From: an uncultured Clostridia bacterium
GTDB taxonomy: Bacteria > Bacillota > Clostridia > Lachnospirales > CAG-274
DNA: 9,707 nucleotides
Direction of reading: 5' to 3'
Assembly (NCBI GenBank): GCA_947589405.1
Contig: CANQBT010000082.1
Coordinates: 1-9,707, forward strand
Shown here piece by piece: positions 1 to 6,610 of the stretch (its first letter is position 1; the number at the start of each line of letters is the position of its first letter). The translations under genes and the position numbers were made by a program. The notes beneath the pieces were generated by a model. The model was not told the origin of the DNA. It was given only the letters and a program-made list of their open reading frames with translations, and ran no database searches.

Positions 1-619
1 CAAGAGCAGATACCATAGCTTCCGTAAATGTATGCTCCTGCATAAATTTAGTGTGAATAAGGGGTGTATTCACGCCTTTTGAAACAAGCCTTCCCGCTAT
101 TTCATGAGTACGCTCTGATGTAGAGCTGTGTCTGAAGCCTCCTGTGTCGGTAAGTATACCGGCGTAAATAGCTGAAGCTATGTCCACATCTATATCCACA
201 ATATTGCATATGAGTTCATACACGACCTCAGACGCTGAGGACGCCTTGCCGTTTACGATATTGTGCTGTGCAAAATAATTATTGCTTATATGGTGATCTA
301 TATTATAGGTCTTATCGGCGCTGTCAAAAATTTTTACAGCCTTTCCCAATCTTTCCTTATCACCGCAATCAAGAGCAAAGAATATTTCAGGTTCGTCTAT
401 ATCTGAATAATTGCCTTCGTATATATATTCCTTACCCTTGAGCACATTAAATTTTTCAGGATATTCCTCCAGAAATATTACGGGAGTTTTCCCAAGCTTA
501 GCCATAGCCAGAGCAAAGCCAAAGCATGAGCCTACTGCGTCCCCATCGGGATTAACGTGACCTGCAATATATATAGTCTGTACATGTTCTATATCTCTTA
601 ATATGGAATTTTCGTACAT
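1..619 (-). CDS. nrnA: NrnA-type DHH phosphoesterase (nanoRNase / pAp phosphatase), 3' end cut off by the window
   Basis: Cytoplasmic DHH-family phosphoesterase. Family members degrade 2-5 nt RNA fragments to mononucleotides and dephosphorylate 3'-phosphoadenosine-5'-phosphate, using a two-metal (Mn) centre. Seen here: 206 codons from ATG at 619, with the four DHH motifs in order: HVNPDGDAVGS (residues 21-31), ALDCGD (82-87), NIDHH (106-110) and ILTDTGGFRHSST (155-167). Full-length relatives are about 310-325 residues, so the C-terminal DHHA1 substrate-binding domain lies outside the window. The start is supported by a GGGAGGA Shine-Dalgarno inside the end of rbfA; only one base separates the rbfA stop from this ATG, which suggests translational coupling. 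Position directly after rbfA is usual in Firmicutes. Function is inferred from motifs and context; other DHH proteins (e.g. GdpP) carry extra N-terminal domains that are absent here. Confidence 0.93.
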   Translation of the reverse strand, partial: MYENSILRDIEHVQTIYIAGHVNPDGDAVGSCFGFALAMAKLGKTPVIFLEEYPEKFNVLKGKEYIYEGNYSDIDEPEIFFALDCGDKERLGKAVKIFDSADKTYNIDHHISNNYFAQHNIVNGKASSASEVVYELICNIVDIDVDIASAIYAGILTDTGGFRHSSTSERTHEIAGRLVSKGVNTPLIHTKFMQEHTFTEAMVSAL

Positions 620-620
620 T

Positions 621-977
621 TCAGTCCTCCCTGTTTATGTCCTTTATGATTTTATCGATCCTGAAGCTGTATTCCAGAGAATCGTCCAGAATAAACCTGA
701 ACTCAGGAGTTATTCTCAGATTTATTCTGTTTGCAATAAGGCTCCTGATATAGCCGGAAGCATTTTTAATGACCTCCATTACCTCCGCCTTTTTCTCATC
801 ATCTCCCAGAACACTTACATACACCTTGCAATATTTAAGGTCGTTTGTAGTATCTACCTTTATGACAGATGTAATAACGCCTATTCTGGGATCCTTCATA
901 TCGGCTCTGAATATTTCCGAAAGCTCTTTTTTGATCTCGTCATTTATACGGATCATTCTGCTGCTGTTTTTTTTCAT
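621..977 (-). CDS. rbfA: 30S ribosome-binding factor A (RbfA)
   Basis: Small KH-like RNA-binding protein that acts late in 30S subunit assembly, near the 5' end of 16S rRNA, and in cold adaptation. The 118-residue product matches the usual length (about 115-130). It shows the expected N-terminal helix (RMIRINDEIKKELSEIF), the conserved block KDPRIGVITSV (about 28-38), then DLKYCKVYVSVLG, and the C-terminal TPEFRFILDDSLEYSFRID (about 90-108). The ATG overlaps the infB stop by one base (TAATG on the minus strand). A GGAGG lies 13 nt upstream, rather far, so translation is probably coupled to infB by termination-reinitiation. Downstream it almost touches nrnA. Confidence 0.95.
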   Translation of the reverse strand: MKKNSSRMIRINDEIKKELSEIFRADMKDPRIGVITSVIKVDTTNDLKYCKVYVSVLGDDEKKAEVMEVIKNASGYIRSLIANRINLRITPEFRFILDDSLEYSFRIDKIIKDINRED

Positions 978-3043
978 TACTGCTTTATTTCCTCCATAAC
1001 AAAGGCTTCCACAATATCGCCTTCCTTGATGTCATTGAATTTGTTAAAGAGAAGACCGCACTCATAGCCTGAATTTACTTCCTTTACATCGTCCTTGAAG
1101 CGTCTGAGAGTGGCAAGCTCACCATCGTATACCACAACACCGTCTCTTATTATTCTGACCTGAGCATTTCTTACAAACTTGCCGTCTGTTACATAGGAAC
1201 CGCCAATAGTGCCTACGCCGCTTGCCTTGAAAAGCTGCCTTATCTCCGCATGACCTATAACCTTTTCTTCATATACGGGATCAAGCATACCCTTCATAGC
1301 CGCCGTAATATCGTCTATAGCATTGTATATAACTCTGTACAATCTTATATCTACCTTCTGATCCTCCGCAACGCTCTTTGCGGAAGCTTCAGGCCTTACA
1401 TTAAAGCCTATTATAATGGCATTTGAAGCGCTGGCAAGCATAACGTCAGACTCTGTAACAGCGCCTACGCCGCCATGTATGGTCCTTATTCTTACCTCGT
1501 CATTGGAAAGCTTTTCAAGACTTGCCCTTACCGCTTCGACTGAGCCCTGAACATCGGCCTTTATTACAATATTAAGCTCCTTTATATTACCGCTCTGTAT
1601 CTGTGAGAAAAGGTCGTCAAGGCTTACCTTCTGGGGAGTTTCCTTTATAAGCTCTTCTCTGCTCTTTGCTATAACGGATTCCGCAAGCTGCCTTGCCTTC
1701 TTTTCGTTTTCTGCCGCATAGAACATATCTCCTGCCATAGGCACTTCGCTTAAGCCCAGTATCTCAACAGGCATTGAAGGACCTGCCTTCTTAACCTTCT
1801 GTCCCTTGTCGTTCATCATGGCTCTTACTCTGCCATAGGCGCTGCCTGCCACAATGGGATCGCCAACGCACAATGTACCGCTCTGCACAAGAACTGTTGC
1901 TACCGCTCCTCTTCCCTTGTCAAGCTGTGCTTCTATAATATTTCCCCTTGCCTTTTTGTTGGGGTTTGCTTTAAGCTCCTTCATCTCTGATACAAGAACG
2001 ATCATTTCCAGAAGGTTGTCAAGACCCTCCTTGCTTACGGCAGAAACGGGAACGCATATTGTTTCTCCGCCCCAATCCTCAGCAACAAGGCCGTATTCCA
2101 CAAGCTCCTGCTTTACTCTGTCGGGATTTGCGCCTGGCTTATCTATTTTATTTATTGCAACTATTATTTCTACGCCGGCAGCCTTAGCATGATTGATGGC
2201 TTCTACAGTCTGTGGCATAACGCCGTCGTCTGCCGCTACAACAAGTATAGCTATATCCGTTACCTGAGCACCTCTCATTCTCATTGCCGTAAATGCCTCA
2301 TGTCCCGGTGTATCCAAAAAAGTGATCGGTTTGCCCTTTATAGATACTGTATAGGCACCTATATGCTGTGTTATTCCGCCTGCTTCACTTGCTGTGACAT
2401 GTGAATGTCTTATTGCGTCCAGAAGAGATGTTTTGCCATGATCAACATGACCCATAACAACTACTACGGGAGGTCTTTCAAGAAGATCCTCTTCCCTGTC
2501 CTCTTCCTCTCTGAAGGCCTCCTCAAGAAGGTCGGGGACCTCTTCCTTTTCTACTATGATGTCCATTTCTTCGCATATTGCCTCAGCAACGCCAAATTCT
2601 ATTTCCTGATTTATCGTTGCCATTATTCCCCTTGTCATAAGACGCATTACTATATCGGAAGGGTTCTTGCCTGTTTTTTCAGCCAGCTCCTTTACGGTAA
2701 CGGTATCTCCTATCTGTACTACCAATATGCCGTCATCTGTATCTTCGGCAGGAACGGCTTCTGTTTCCTGATCATCATGGCGTCTGTTCTTTTTATTCTT
2801 TTTGTTCCTTTTCTTTTTGACAGGAGCCTCATTCTCGGCTTTCTCTTTTTCAGGCTCAGAAGGCTTTTCCTCAGGCTTTTTATCGCCCTCCGTAAGAATT
2901 TCAATTACATCATCTGCAACACTTTCATCAATAGTGCTCATATGATTCTTGACCTCTACGCCAAGCTCTCTAAGCCTTTCTATAAGCTCCTTACTGTTAA
3001 TTTCCAATGTCTTTGCCAATTCATGTACTCTCATTTTAGACAA
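977..3043 (-). CDS. infB: Translation initiation factor IF-2, probable TTG start
   Basis: GTPase that brings initiator fMet-tRNA to the 30S P site and promotes subunit joining. From the TTG at 3043 it has 688 residues, a normal short Firmicutes form. Order: first IF2N domain (about 1-52, MSKMRVHELAK start); a charged linker with a Lys/Arg/Asn cluster (about 76-88); second IF2N domain (about 106-165); an acidic stretch; then the G domain with G1 GHVDHGKT (198-205), G3 DTPGHE (244-249) and G4 NKID (298-301); then domains II, III and IV (fMet-tRNA-binding C2) to the end. All GTPase motifs are intact. Start choice: AGGAGG at 3052-3057 lies 8 nt from TTG. The GTG at 3052 overlaps that Shine-Dalgarno and the ATG at 3034 is 17 nt away, so both fit worse, and relatives commonly begin MSK/MAK-x-RVxELAK. 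The gene sits 43 nt after ylxQ and overlaps rbfA by one base. Confidence 0.97.
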   Translation of the reverse strand: MSKMRVHELAKTLEINSKELIERLRELGVEVKNHMSTIDESVADDVIEILTEGDKKPEEKPSEPEKEKAENEAPVKKKRNKKNKKNRRHDDQETEAVPAEDTDDGILVVQIGDTVTVKELAEKTGKNPSDIVMRLMTRGIMATINQEIEFGVAEAICEEMDIIVEKEEVPDLLEEAFREEEDREEDLLERPPVVVVMGHVDHGKTSLLDAIRHSHVTASEAGGITQHIGAYTVSIKGKPITFLDTPGHEAFTAMRMRGAQVTDIAILVVAADDGVMPQTVEAINHAKAAGVEIIVAINKIDKPGANPDRVKQELVEYGLVAEDWGGETICVPVSAVSKEGLDNLLEMIVLVSEMKELKANPNKKARGNIIEAQLDKGRGAVATVLVQSGTLCVGDPIVAGSAYGRVRAMMNDKGQKVKKAGPSMPVEILGLSEVPMAGDMFYAAENEKKARQLAESVIAKSREELIKETPQKVSLDDLFSQIQSGNIKELNIVIKADVQGSVEAVRASLEKLSNDEVRIRTIHGGVGAVTESDVMLASASNAIIIGFNVRPEASAKSVAEDQKVDIRLYRVIYNAIDDITAAMKGMLDPVYEEKVIGHAEIRQLFKASGVGTIGGSYVTDGKFVRNAQVRIIRDGVVVYDGELATLRRFKDDVKEVNSGYECGLLFNKFNDIKEGDIVEAFVMEEIKQ

Positions 3044-3051
3044 TAGAAGCA

Positions 3052-3057
3052 CCTCCT
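3052..3057 (-). promoter_or_regulatory. Shine-Dalgarno deciding the infB start
   Basis: AGGAGG on the minus strand with 8 nt to the TTG at 3043. It excludes the in-frame GTG at 3052, which shares a base with it, and leaves the in-frame ATG at 3034 an unfavourable 17 nt away. The TTG is therefore the best-supported start. Confidence 0.75.
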
Positions 3058-3086
3058 ATACATACAGGGATAAATCCCGGCAATAA

Positions 3087-3395
3087 TTACATATTCAGAT
3101 CCATTTCTGTTTTCAGCTTCTCTGCAAAGTTCTTGTCTGTCACAGCGAAAACCGAACGATTATATTTACCTATTGCTGAACTCAATTCTTCCTTTGTAAA
3201 ACGTATTACATATGGTATATTATAATACTCGCAGCTGTTTCTGATTTTTTTCTTAGTATTGTCAGAAGCATTCTCTGCTATTATTACCAGATGAGCTTTT
3301 TCCTTTGAAATGAGTTCTTTGACAATTTCCCCCGTAGTCATTTTACCAGCTCTCTGACACAGCGACATCATAGACCTTATTCCTCTGGTAATCAT
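3087..3395 (-). CDS. ylxQ: YlxQ, L7Ae-family RNA-binding protein
   Basis: A 102-residue protein of the L7Ae/L30e/S12e/Gadd45 family. Family members bind kink-turn RNA, and B. subtilis YlxQ has been reported to do so in vitro; the cellular target is not firmly known. Seen here: an L7Ae-like N-terminus (SLCQRAGKMTTGEIVKELI, about 11-29), a central strand-helix segment (KAHLVIIAENASDNTKKKI, about 33-51), then IPYVIRFTKEELSSAIGK (about 60-77) and the short C-terminal segment NRSVFAVTDKNFAEKL. The ATG overlaps the rnpM stop as ATGA, and a GAGAGGG-like Shine-Dalgarno lies within rnpM, so the two are probably co-translated. It is always found with nusA/infB in Firmicutes, which suggests a role in ribosome or RNA metabolism. 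Confidence 0.9.
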   Translation of the reverse strand: MITRGIRSMMSLCQRAGKMTTGEIVKELISKEKAHLVIIAENASDNTKKKIRNSCEYYNIPYVIRFTKEELSSAIGKYNRSVFAVTDKNFAEKLKTEMDLNM

Positions 3396-3664
3396 CTTGC
3401 CGCCCTCTCAAGCTGAGTTTTCAGCTCATCGTATATTTCTGAAGGGACCGCAGATTTAAATGACCTTTCCAATCCCTTGTTTTTAAAAGCTTTTTCAAGA
3501 CAATCGGCGCTGTTGCATATATAAGCGCCTCTTCCGGGCTTTTTCCCTGTAGTGTCAAGAGAAAAAACGCCCTCGTCATTACGCACTATTCTTATAAGCT
3601 CCTTTTTATTTTTCATTTCCTGACAGCCTGTGCATTTTCGCATAGGAACTTTTTTCTTGATCAT
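3392..3664 (-). CDS. rnpM: RnpM (YlxR), small RNA-binding regulator of RNase P
   Basis: A 90-residue YlxR-family protein. In B. subtilis this family has recently been reported to bind RNase P RNA and modulate RNase P activity, hence the name RnpM; older work links YlxR to gene regulation. Sequence signatures are clear: PMRKCTGCQEMKNKKELIRI (residues 7-26) and KPGRGAYICNS (about 42-52), with a Cys-x2-Cys pair at 11/14 and Cys50 and Cys55 further on. The start ATG at 3664 is preceded by an AGAGGT Shine-Dalgarno about 8 nt away. It lies 24 nt after nusA and overlaps ylxQ by four bases (ATGA). Family assignment is secure; the RNase P role here is carried over from the family. Confidence 0.92.
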   Translation of the reverse strand: MIKKKVPMRKCTGCQEMKNKKELIRIVRNDEGVFSLDTTGKKPGRGAYICNSADCLEKAFKNKGLERSFKSAVPSEIYDELKTQLERAAR

Positions 3665-3688
3665 AGGCTATGACCTCTTTCAGATTTT

Positions 3689-4804
3689 TTATTCATCGTC
3701 CTCAGCTTCATCGTCCTGCTCTTCGCCGTCTATATTTTCAAAGTCGATGAAATCTGTGGAACGAGCCTGTGTTTCACTCTTAATATCTATTTTCCAACCT
3801 GTAAGCTTGGCTGCAAGTCTTACATTCTGACCCTCCTTGCCTATAGCAAGAGAAAGCATTGAATCGGGAACGACTACTTTTGCTGCCTTTTCCTCTTCGT
3901 TTTCTGATATTTCAACAGCAAGCACCTTAGAAGGTCTGAGTGCGGAAGCAATGTATTCCGCAGGGTCCTCGCTCCATGGTATTATGTCTATTTTCTCACC
4001 GTTAAGTTCATTGACTATTGCGTCAACTCTTGAACCGTTCTGACCTACACAGGCGCCTACGGCATCTACACCCTCTACGTTTGATGTAACAGCCATCTTT
4101 GCTCTGGAGCCTGCCTCTCTGGCGATCCCCTTTATCTCAACTGTGCCGTCGAATACTTCGGGAGATTCCAGCTCAAAAAGCCTTTTGATAAGCTCATAAT
4201 GAGTTCTGGAAACTTTTATCTGAGGATCCTTGCTTGTTTTTACCACCTTGAGGATATATACCTTTATTCTCTGGTTAAAGCTGTATTTTTCACCGGGTAT
4301 CTGTTCTGAGAGAGAAAGTACGGCGTCCATTTTTCCAAGCTTAACAATAACATTGCCCCTGCTGTCTGTTCTCTGAACTATGGCGGTATCGCATTCTCTT
4401 TCCTTTGCGGCAAATTCACCGAATATCTTTTCTCTTTCCGCTTCTCTGAGCTTCTGCACAACTATCTGCTTTGCGCTCTGAGCTGCGCTTCTTCCAAAAT
4501 CTGTGGGAGTAACATCTTTATCGACAAAGTCACCCAGTTCATAGATCGGGTTGAGCTTTTGGGCATCTTCAAGAGAGATCTCTATAAAGTCATCAAATAC
4601 CTCTTCCACTACCTCTCTCTGGGCATAGGCTTTCATCTCGCCTGTTTCTCTGTCGACCTCGACCCTTATGTTTGAATAATTTCCATATTGCTTTTTGCAG
4701 GCTGTAACAAGAGAATTTTCAATAGCCTCAAAAATTACTTCCTTGTCTATACCCTTTTCCTTTTCAATTAGCCCAAGTGCCATTATCAACTCTTTACCGT
4801 TCAT
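3689..4804 (-). CDS. nusA: Transcription termination/antitermination factor NusA
   Basis: Binds RNA polymerase and nascent RNA, and controls pausing, intrinsic termination and antitermination. The 371-residue product shows the N-terminal RNAP-binding domain (about 1-130), the S1 domain (about 135-198, containing GNVIVKLGKMDAVLS), KH1 (about 225-290, with loop GQNG at 254-257 and the following EKIDIIPWSEDP) and KH2 (about 296-345, with GKEG at 322-325). A strongly acidic tail (about 352-371) ends the protein. Like other Firmicutes NusA it lacks the C-terminal acidic repeats of E. coli NusA. The frame is open upstream to 4891, but an AAGGAGG 9 nt before the ATG at 4804 sets the start; a second ATG seven codons in (MALGLIEKEKG) lacks such a site. 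The GQNG in KH1 still fits the GxxG rule. It lies 16 nt after rimP. Confidence 0.97.
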   Translation of the reverse strand: MNGKELIMALGLIEKEKGIDKEVIFEAIENSLVTACKKQYGNYSNIRVEVDRETGEMKAYAQREVVEEVFDDFIEISLEDAQKLNPIYELGDFVDKDVTPTDFGRSAAQSAKQIVVQKLREAEREKIFGEFAAKERECDTAIVQRTDSRGNVIVKLGKMDAVLSLSEQIPGEKYSFNQRIKVYILKVVKTSKDPQIKVSRTHYELIKRLFELESPEVFDGTVEIKGIAREAGSRAKMAVTSNVEGVDAVGACVGQNGSRVDAIVNELNGEKIDIIPWSEDPAEYIASALRPSKVLAVEISENEEEKAAKVVVPDSMLSLAIGKEGQNVRLAAKLTGWKIDIKSETQARSTDFIDFENIDGEEQDDEAEDDE

Positions 4805-4820
4805 GAAAAATTTCCTCCTT

Positions 4821-5282
4821 CTACAAAATGACGGCCAGTCTTGTAGCAGCCACATTTTTTCTGTCAAATGACAGATCGCTGCCCGATTCATCTGTAATAA
4901 CTATATTGTTGTCTATAAGTCCTACAAGCGTCCCGGTAAATTCCTTATTACCGTCAACAGCCTTGTAAAGCTTTACCTCAACCATTTTCCCTTTATATTT
5001 TATATATTCTTTGTCTCTTTTAAGCACCCTGTCTATACCGGGAGAGCTTACCTCCATTATATACGGCTGTTCTGTCAGATCATCGCCAAGAAGCTTATCC
5101 AGCTGTCTGCTGACCGCTTCACAGTCACCTATAGTGATACCGCCTTCCTTGTCTATATAGAGTCTCAGATACCATTGAGGCCCTTCCTTTACAAACTCAC
5201 AGTCCACAAATTCAAAGCCCTTTTCCTCAAGTATAGGCATCGATGTTTCCTCTACAAGCTTAACTATTTCCTTTGCCTGCAC
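4821..5282 (-). CDS. rimP: Ribosome maturation factor RimP, probable GTG start
   Basis: Needed for early-to-mid 30S assembly; it binds the 30S subunit and helps S12 join. From the GTG at 5282 the product has 153 residues, typical for RimP (about 150-155). It contains the family signature EVSSPGIDRVL (about 77-87), an N-terminal domain with DCEFVKEGPQWYLRLYIDKEGG (written in two parts: DCEFVKEG, then PQWYLRLYIDKEGG, about 27-48) and a C-terminal SH3-like domain ending in NVAATRLAVIL. The frame is open further upstream to 5453, but that would read through the promoter; GGAGG 7 nt before the GTG fixes the start, and the in-frame ATG at 5303 has no Shine-Dalgarno. It is the first gene of the operon, with a strong promoter and a leader hairpin upstream. 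Confidence 0.94.
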   Translation of the reverse strand: MQAKEIVKLVEETSMPILEEKGFEFVDCEFVKEGPQWYLRLYIDKEGGITIGDCEAVSRQLDKLLGDDLTEQPYIMEVSSPGIDRVLKRDKEYIKYKGKMVEVKLYKAVDGNKEFTGTLVGLIDNNIVITDESGSDLSFDRKNVAATRLAVIL

Positions 5283-5289
5283 CAGATTA

Positions 5290-5294
5290 CCTCC
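5290..5294 (-). promoter_or_regulatory. Shine-Dalgarno deciding the rimP start
   Basis: GGAGG on the minus strand, 7 nt before the GTG at 5282. It lies inside the longer open frame, which argues against the in-frame ATG at 5303 or any start further upstream. Confidence 0.8.
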
Positions 5295-5314
5295 ATTTGT
5301 CATCAATATAAAAC

Positions 5315-5336
5315 GAGAGCGGGATGACCCACTCTC
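5315..5336 (-). promoter_or_regulatory. Leader hairpin upstream of rimP (terminator-like, possible attenuator)
   Basis: On the minus strand GAGAGTGGG (5336-5328) pairs with CCCGCTCTC (5323-5315) across a TCAT loop: nine pairs including one G-U. It is followed by GTTTTAT, a weak U-tract. It lies in the 5' leader, about 20 nt downstream of the predicted start site and about 20 nt before the Shine-Dalgarno. From memory, GAGTGGG/CCCACTC-type hairpins precede rimP in many Firmicutes, so it is probably a conserved regulatory element of the operon. Whether it acts by termination, pausing or RNA protection cannot be told from sequence. Confidence 0.65.
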
Positions 5337-5361
5337 TGACTGACTTCTCTGTAACAATGAC

Positions 5362-5390
5362 ATTATACCAGTATTATCCATATATTTCAA
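5362..5390 (-). promoter_or_regulatory. Sigma-A-type promoter of the rimP-nusA-infB operon
   Basis: TTGAAA (5390-5385), a 17-nt spacer and TATAAT (5367-5362), with an extended -10 TGG just before the TATAAT. The match is near consensus, with ideal spacing. Transcription should begin around 5353-5356, giving a leader of about 70 nt before the rimP GTG. No terminator is seen from here to the left edge. Confidence 0.85.
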
Positions 5391-5407
5391 GTATTTTTTT
5401 ATAATTT

Positions 5408-5437
5408 TTGAATATTTTTTTTTAAATATATTAAAAT
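5408..5437 (+). promoter_or_regulatory. Candidate promoter for the small cysteine-rich gene
   Basis: TTGAAT (5408-5413), an 18-nt AT-rich spacer and TAAAAT (5432-5437) lie upstream of the 5469 start. It is divergent from, and about 20 bp away from, the rimP promoter. The whole stretch is A/T-rich, so chance matches are likely and the call is tentative. Confidence 0.45.
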
Positions 5438-5468
5438 AATATAAAAAAAGCAAAAGGGAGAGATAAGC

Positions 5469-5624
5469 ATGAGAGTCAGAACAAGAAAGCCCTGTTCATA
5501 TTTTACTCCTATAGACGATATGTCATCGGAAACAAAATGCAGCCGATGCGTATACTATTCATCAAGAAACTGCATAAAAAACAAACTTGACGAAATTAAT
5601 TATCCCGATGATGATTTTTATTGA
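5469..5624 (+). CDS. Small four-cysteine protein of unknown function (51 aa)
   Basis: A short open frame beginning MRVRTRKPCSYFTPIDDM and ending in the acidic run DDDFY. Four cysteines at residues 9, 24, 27 and 35 (C-x14-C-x2-C-x7-C) look like a possible metal- or zinc-binding knuckle; the N-terminus is basic (RVRTRK) and the C-terminus acidic. An AGGGAG Shine-Dalgarno lies 8 nt before the ATG, which argues that it is translated. There is no signal peptide or membrane segment, so it should be cytoplasmic. It is the first gene of a likely two-gene unit with degV, 56 nt downstream, with no terminator between them. I do not recognise the family and assign no function. It could bind nucleic acid or act as a small zinc-dependent adaptor, but that is speculation. 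Confidence 0.75.
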   Translation: MRVRTRKPCSYFTPIDDMSSETKCSRCVYYSSRNCIKNKLDEINYPDDDFY

Positions 5625-5648
5625 AAATTCCCCAAAATATGTTAAAAT
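5621..5648 (+). promoter_or_regulatory. Sigma-A-type promoter of degV
   Basis: TTGAAA (5621-5626), a 16-nt spacer and TAAAAT (5643-5648), with an extended -10 TG at 5640-5641. The -35 box overlaps the TGA stop of the small upstream gene, so degV can be transcribed both alone and by readthrough. Confidence 0.7.
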
Positions 5649-5668
5649 AAATTTAACAATTTATTTTA
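5643..5668. repeat. 11-bp inverted repeat spanning the degV -10 and leader
   Basis: TAAAATAAATT (5643-5653) and its exact reverse complement AATTTATTTTA (5658-5668) surround TAAC. It begins at the -10 box and ends against the Shine-Dalgarno (AGGGGG, 5669-5674). It could be an operator or an mRNA hairpin next to the ribosome site, but it is purely A/T-rich except for the loop and may be fortuitous. Confidence 0.4.
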
Positions 5669-5680
5669 AGGGGGAACAGT

Positions 5681-6514
5681 ATGATAAAAATACTTGCCGA
5701 CAGCGGCTGCGATCTTACTGATGATTATAAAAAACGTTCAGATATAAAAACGATTCCTCTAACTCTCCAGCTTGGCAGCAAAGTATATTCAGATGATGAA
5801 GCTCTGGATACGGACGCTTTCAGGAAAGAACTCCTTATCCATAAAAAGGACAGGAAAACATCTGCTCCGTCTCCCGGACTTTTTGCCGAAAATATACAGG
5901 CAGATGTTCCTAATTTCATCGTCACAATGTCTGCCGGCGTCAGCGGTTCCTACAACAGCGCTGTAAGCGGAGCAAAAATGTACTGCGAAGAGCATGGCAA
6001 AAAGGACGTCTATGTTGTTGACAGTATGAGCGCTTCGACAGGAGAAATACTTATTGTAAAAAAGCTTCTGGAGCTTGCCGAAACAGGCATGGGTTTTGAA
6101 GAGATAAAGTCGGAAATATGCAAATTCAGGGATAATATAAAGACCTACTTTATACTTGAAAACTATGATACCTTTGTAGATTCAGGGAGGCTCAATCCAT
6201 ATGTTGCAAGGATCGCTAAAATGCTGAATATAATTCCCATATGCGGCGCAGAAAACGGAAAAGCCGTATTAAAAGGTCAGGCAAGAGGAGAAAAAAAGGC
6301 ATATGAAAAGCTTCTTAACTTTATAGAAAATGAAAAAGTAAATACAGAAGAACGGACTCTTGCCATAAACCATATAGGCTGTCCCGAAAAGGCAGAGCGT
6401 GCAAGAAAACTTATTATGGATAAATTCAGATTCAAGGACTATATAATAATACCGAAAGCAACCGGACTATGTTCTCTGTATGCCGATATAAACGGACTGA
6501 TTATAGCATTCTGA
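5681..6514 (+). CDS. DegV/FakB-family fatty-acid-binding protein
   Basis: DegV proteins (FakB in Staphylococcus) hold a fatty acid in a buried pocket and present it to the kinase FakA, which phosphorylates it for membrane lipid synthesis. The 277-residue product has the usual length (about 280-290). Visible signatures: N-terminal KILADSGCDLTDD (3-15), the ligand-contacting TSAPSPGLF (60-68), SAGVSGSYNSA (84-94), VVDSMSASTG (112-121) and YDTFVDSGRL (162-171), which is followed by the second-domain helices. The start ATG has AGGGGG 6 nt upstream and its own promoter. FakA is not in the window; genomes often carry several DegV paralogues separate from it. Family is certain; the lipid bound is unknown. 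A hairpin follows three bases after the stop. Confidence 0.93.
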   Translation: MIKILADSGCDLTDDYKKRSDIKTIPLTLQLGSKVYSDDEALDTDAFRKELLIHKKDRKTSAPSPGLFAENIQADVPNFIVTMSAGVSGSYNSAVSGAKMYCEEHGKKDVYVVDSMSASTGEILIVKKLLELAETGMGFEEIKSEICKFRDNIKTYFILENYDTFVDSGRLNPYVARIAKMLNIIPICGAENGKAVLKGQARGEKKAYEKLLNFIENEKVNTEERTLAINHIGCPEKAERARKLIMDKFRFKDYIIIPKATGLCSLYADINGLIIAF

Positions 6515-6517
6515 CAA

Positions 6518-6541
6518 AAAGGGGCTGACAACAGCCCCTTT
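6518..6541. terminator. Terminator-like hairpin after degV (copy 1 of a duplicated palindrome)
   Basis: AAAGGGGCTG (6518-6527) pairs perfectly with CAGCCCCTTT (6532-6541) across an ACAA loop. It starts 3 nt after the degV stop. Read on the plus strand the U-run is only three and within the stem, so termination may be weak. Read on the minus strand the stem is followed by five T residues, a better terminator for transcripts arriving from the right. An identical 24-nt unit recurs at 6784-6807. Confidence 0.7.
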
Positions 6542-6598
6542 CAAGCGTGTCGATAAAATCGACACGCTTGAAAGAAATGCCTAAAGACATTTCTTTCA
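6538..6598. repeat. Two overlapping strong hairpins downstream of degV
   Basis: First hairpin: 6538-6554 pairs perfectly (17 bp) with 6558-6574 across an AAA loop; its core is AAGCGTGTCGAT. Second: TGAAAGAAATG (6569-6579) pairs perfectly (11 bp) with CATTTCTTTCA (6588-6598) across an 8-nt loop. The left arm of the first shares bases with the right arm of the terminator hairpin at 6518-6541, and its right arm shares bases with the second hairpin. The three therefore cannot all form fully at once. No gene is visible. Confidence 0.75.
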
Positions 6599-6610
6599 GT
6601 TAGCTAAGGT

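Noticed and set aside
603..1067. Plus-strand open frame across rbfA
   Set aside because: Antisense to rbfA and the end of infB, both well conserved; no supporting start signals.
2405..3046. Long plus-strand open frame opposite the 5' part of infB
   Set aside because: It is antisense to a clearly conserved IF2 coding region, has no convincing ribosome site and its translation is a cysteine/phenylalanine-rich shadow of the opposite strand.
5283..5356. Riboswitch or T-box in the rimP leader
   Set aside because: The leader is only about 70 nt with a single simple hairpin; no T-box sequence or known aptamer core is visible.
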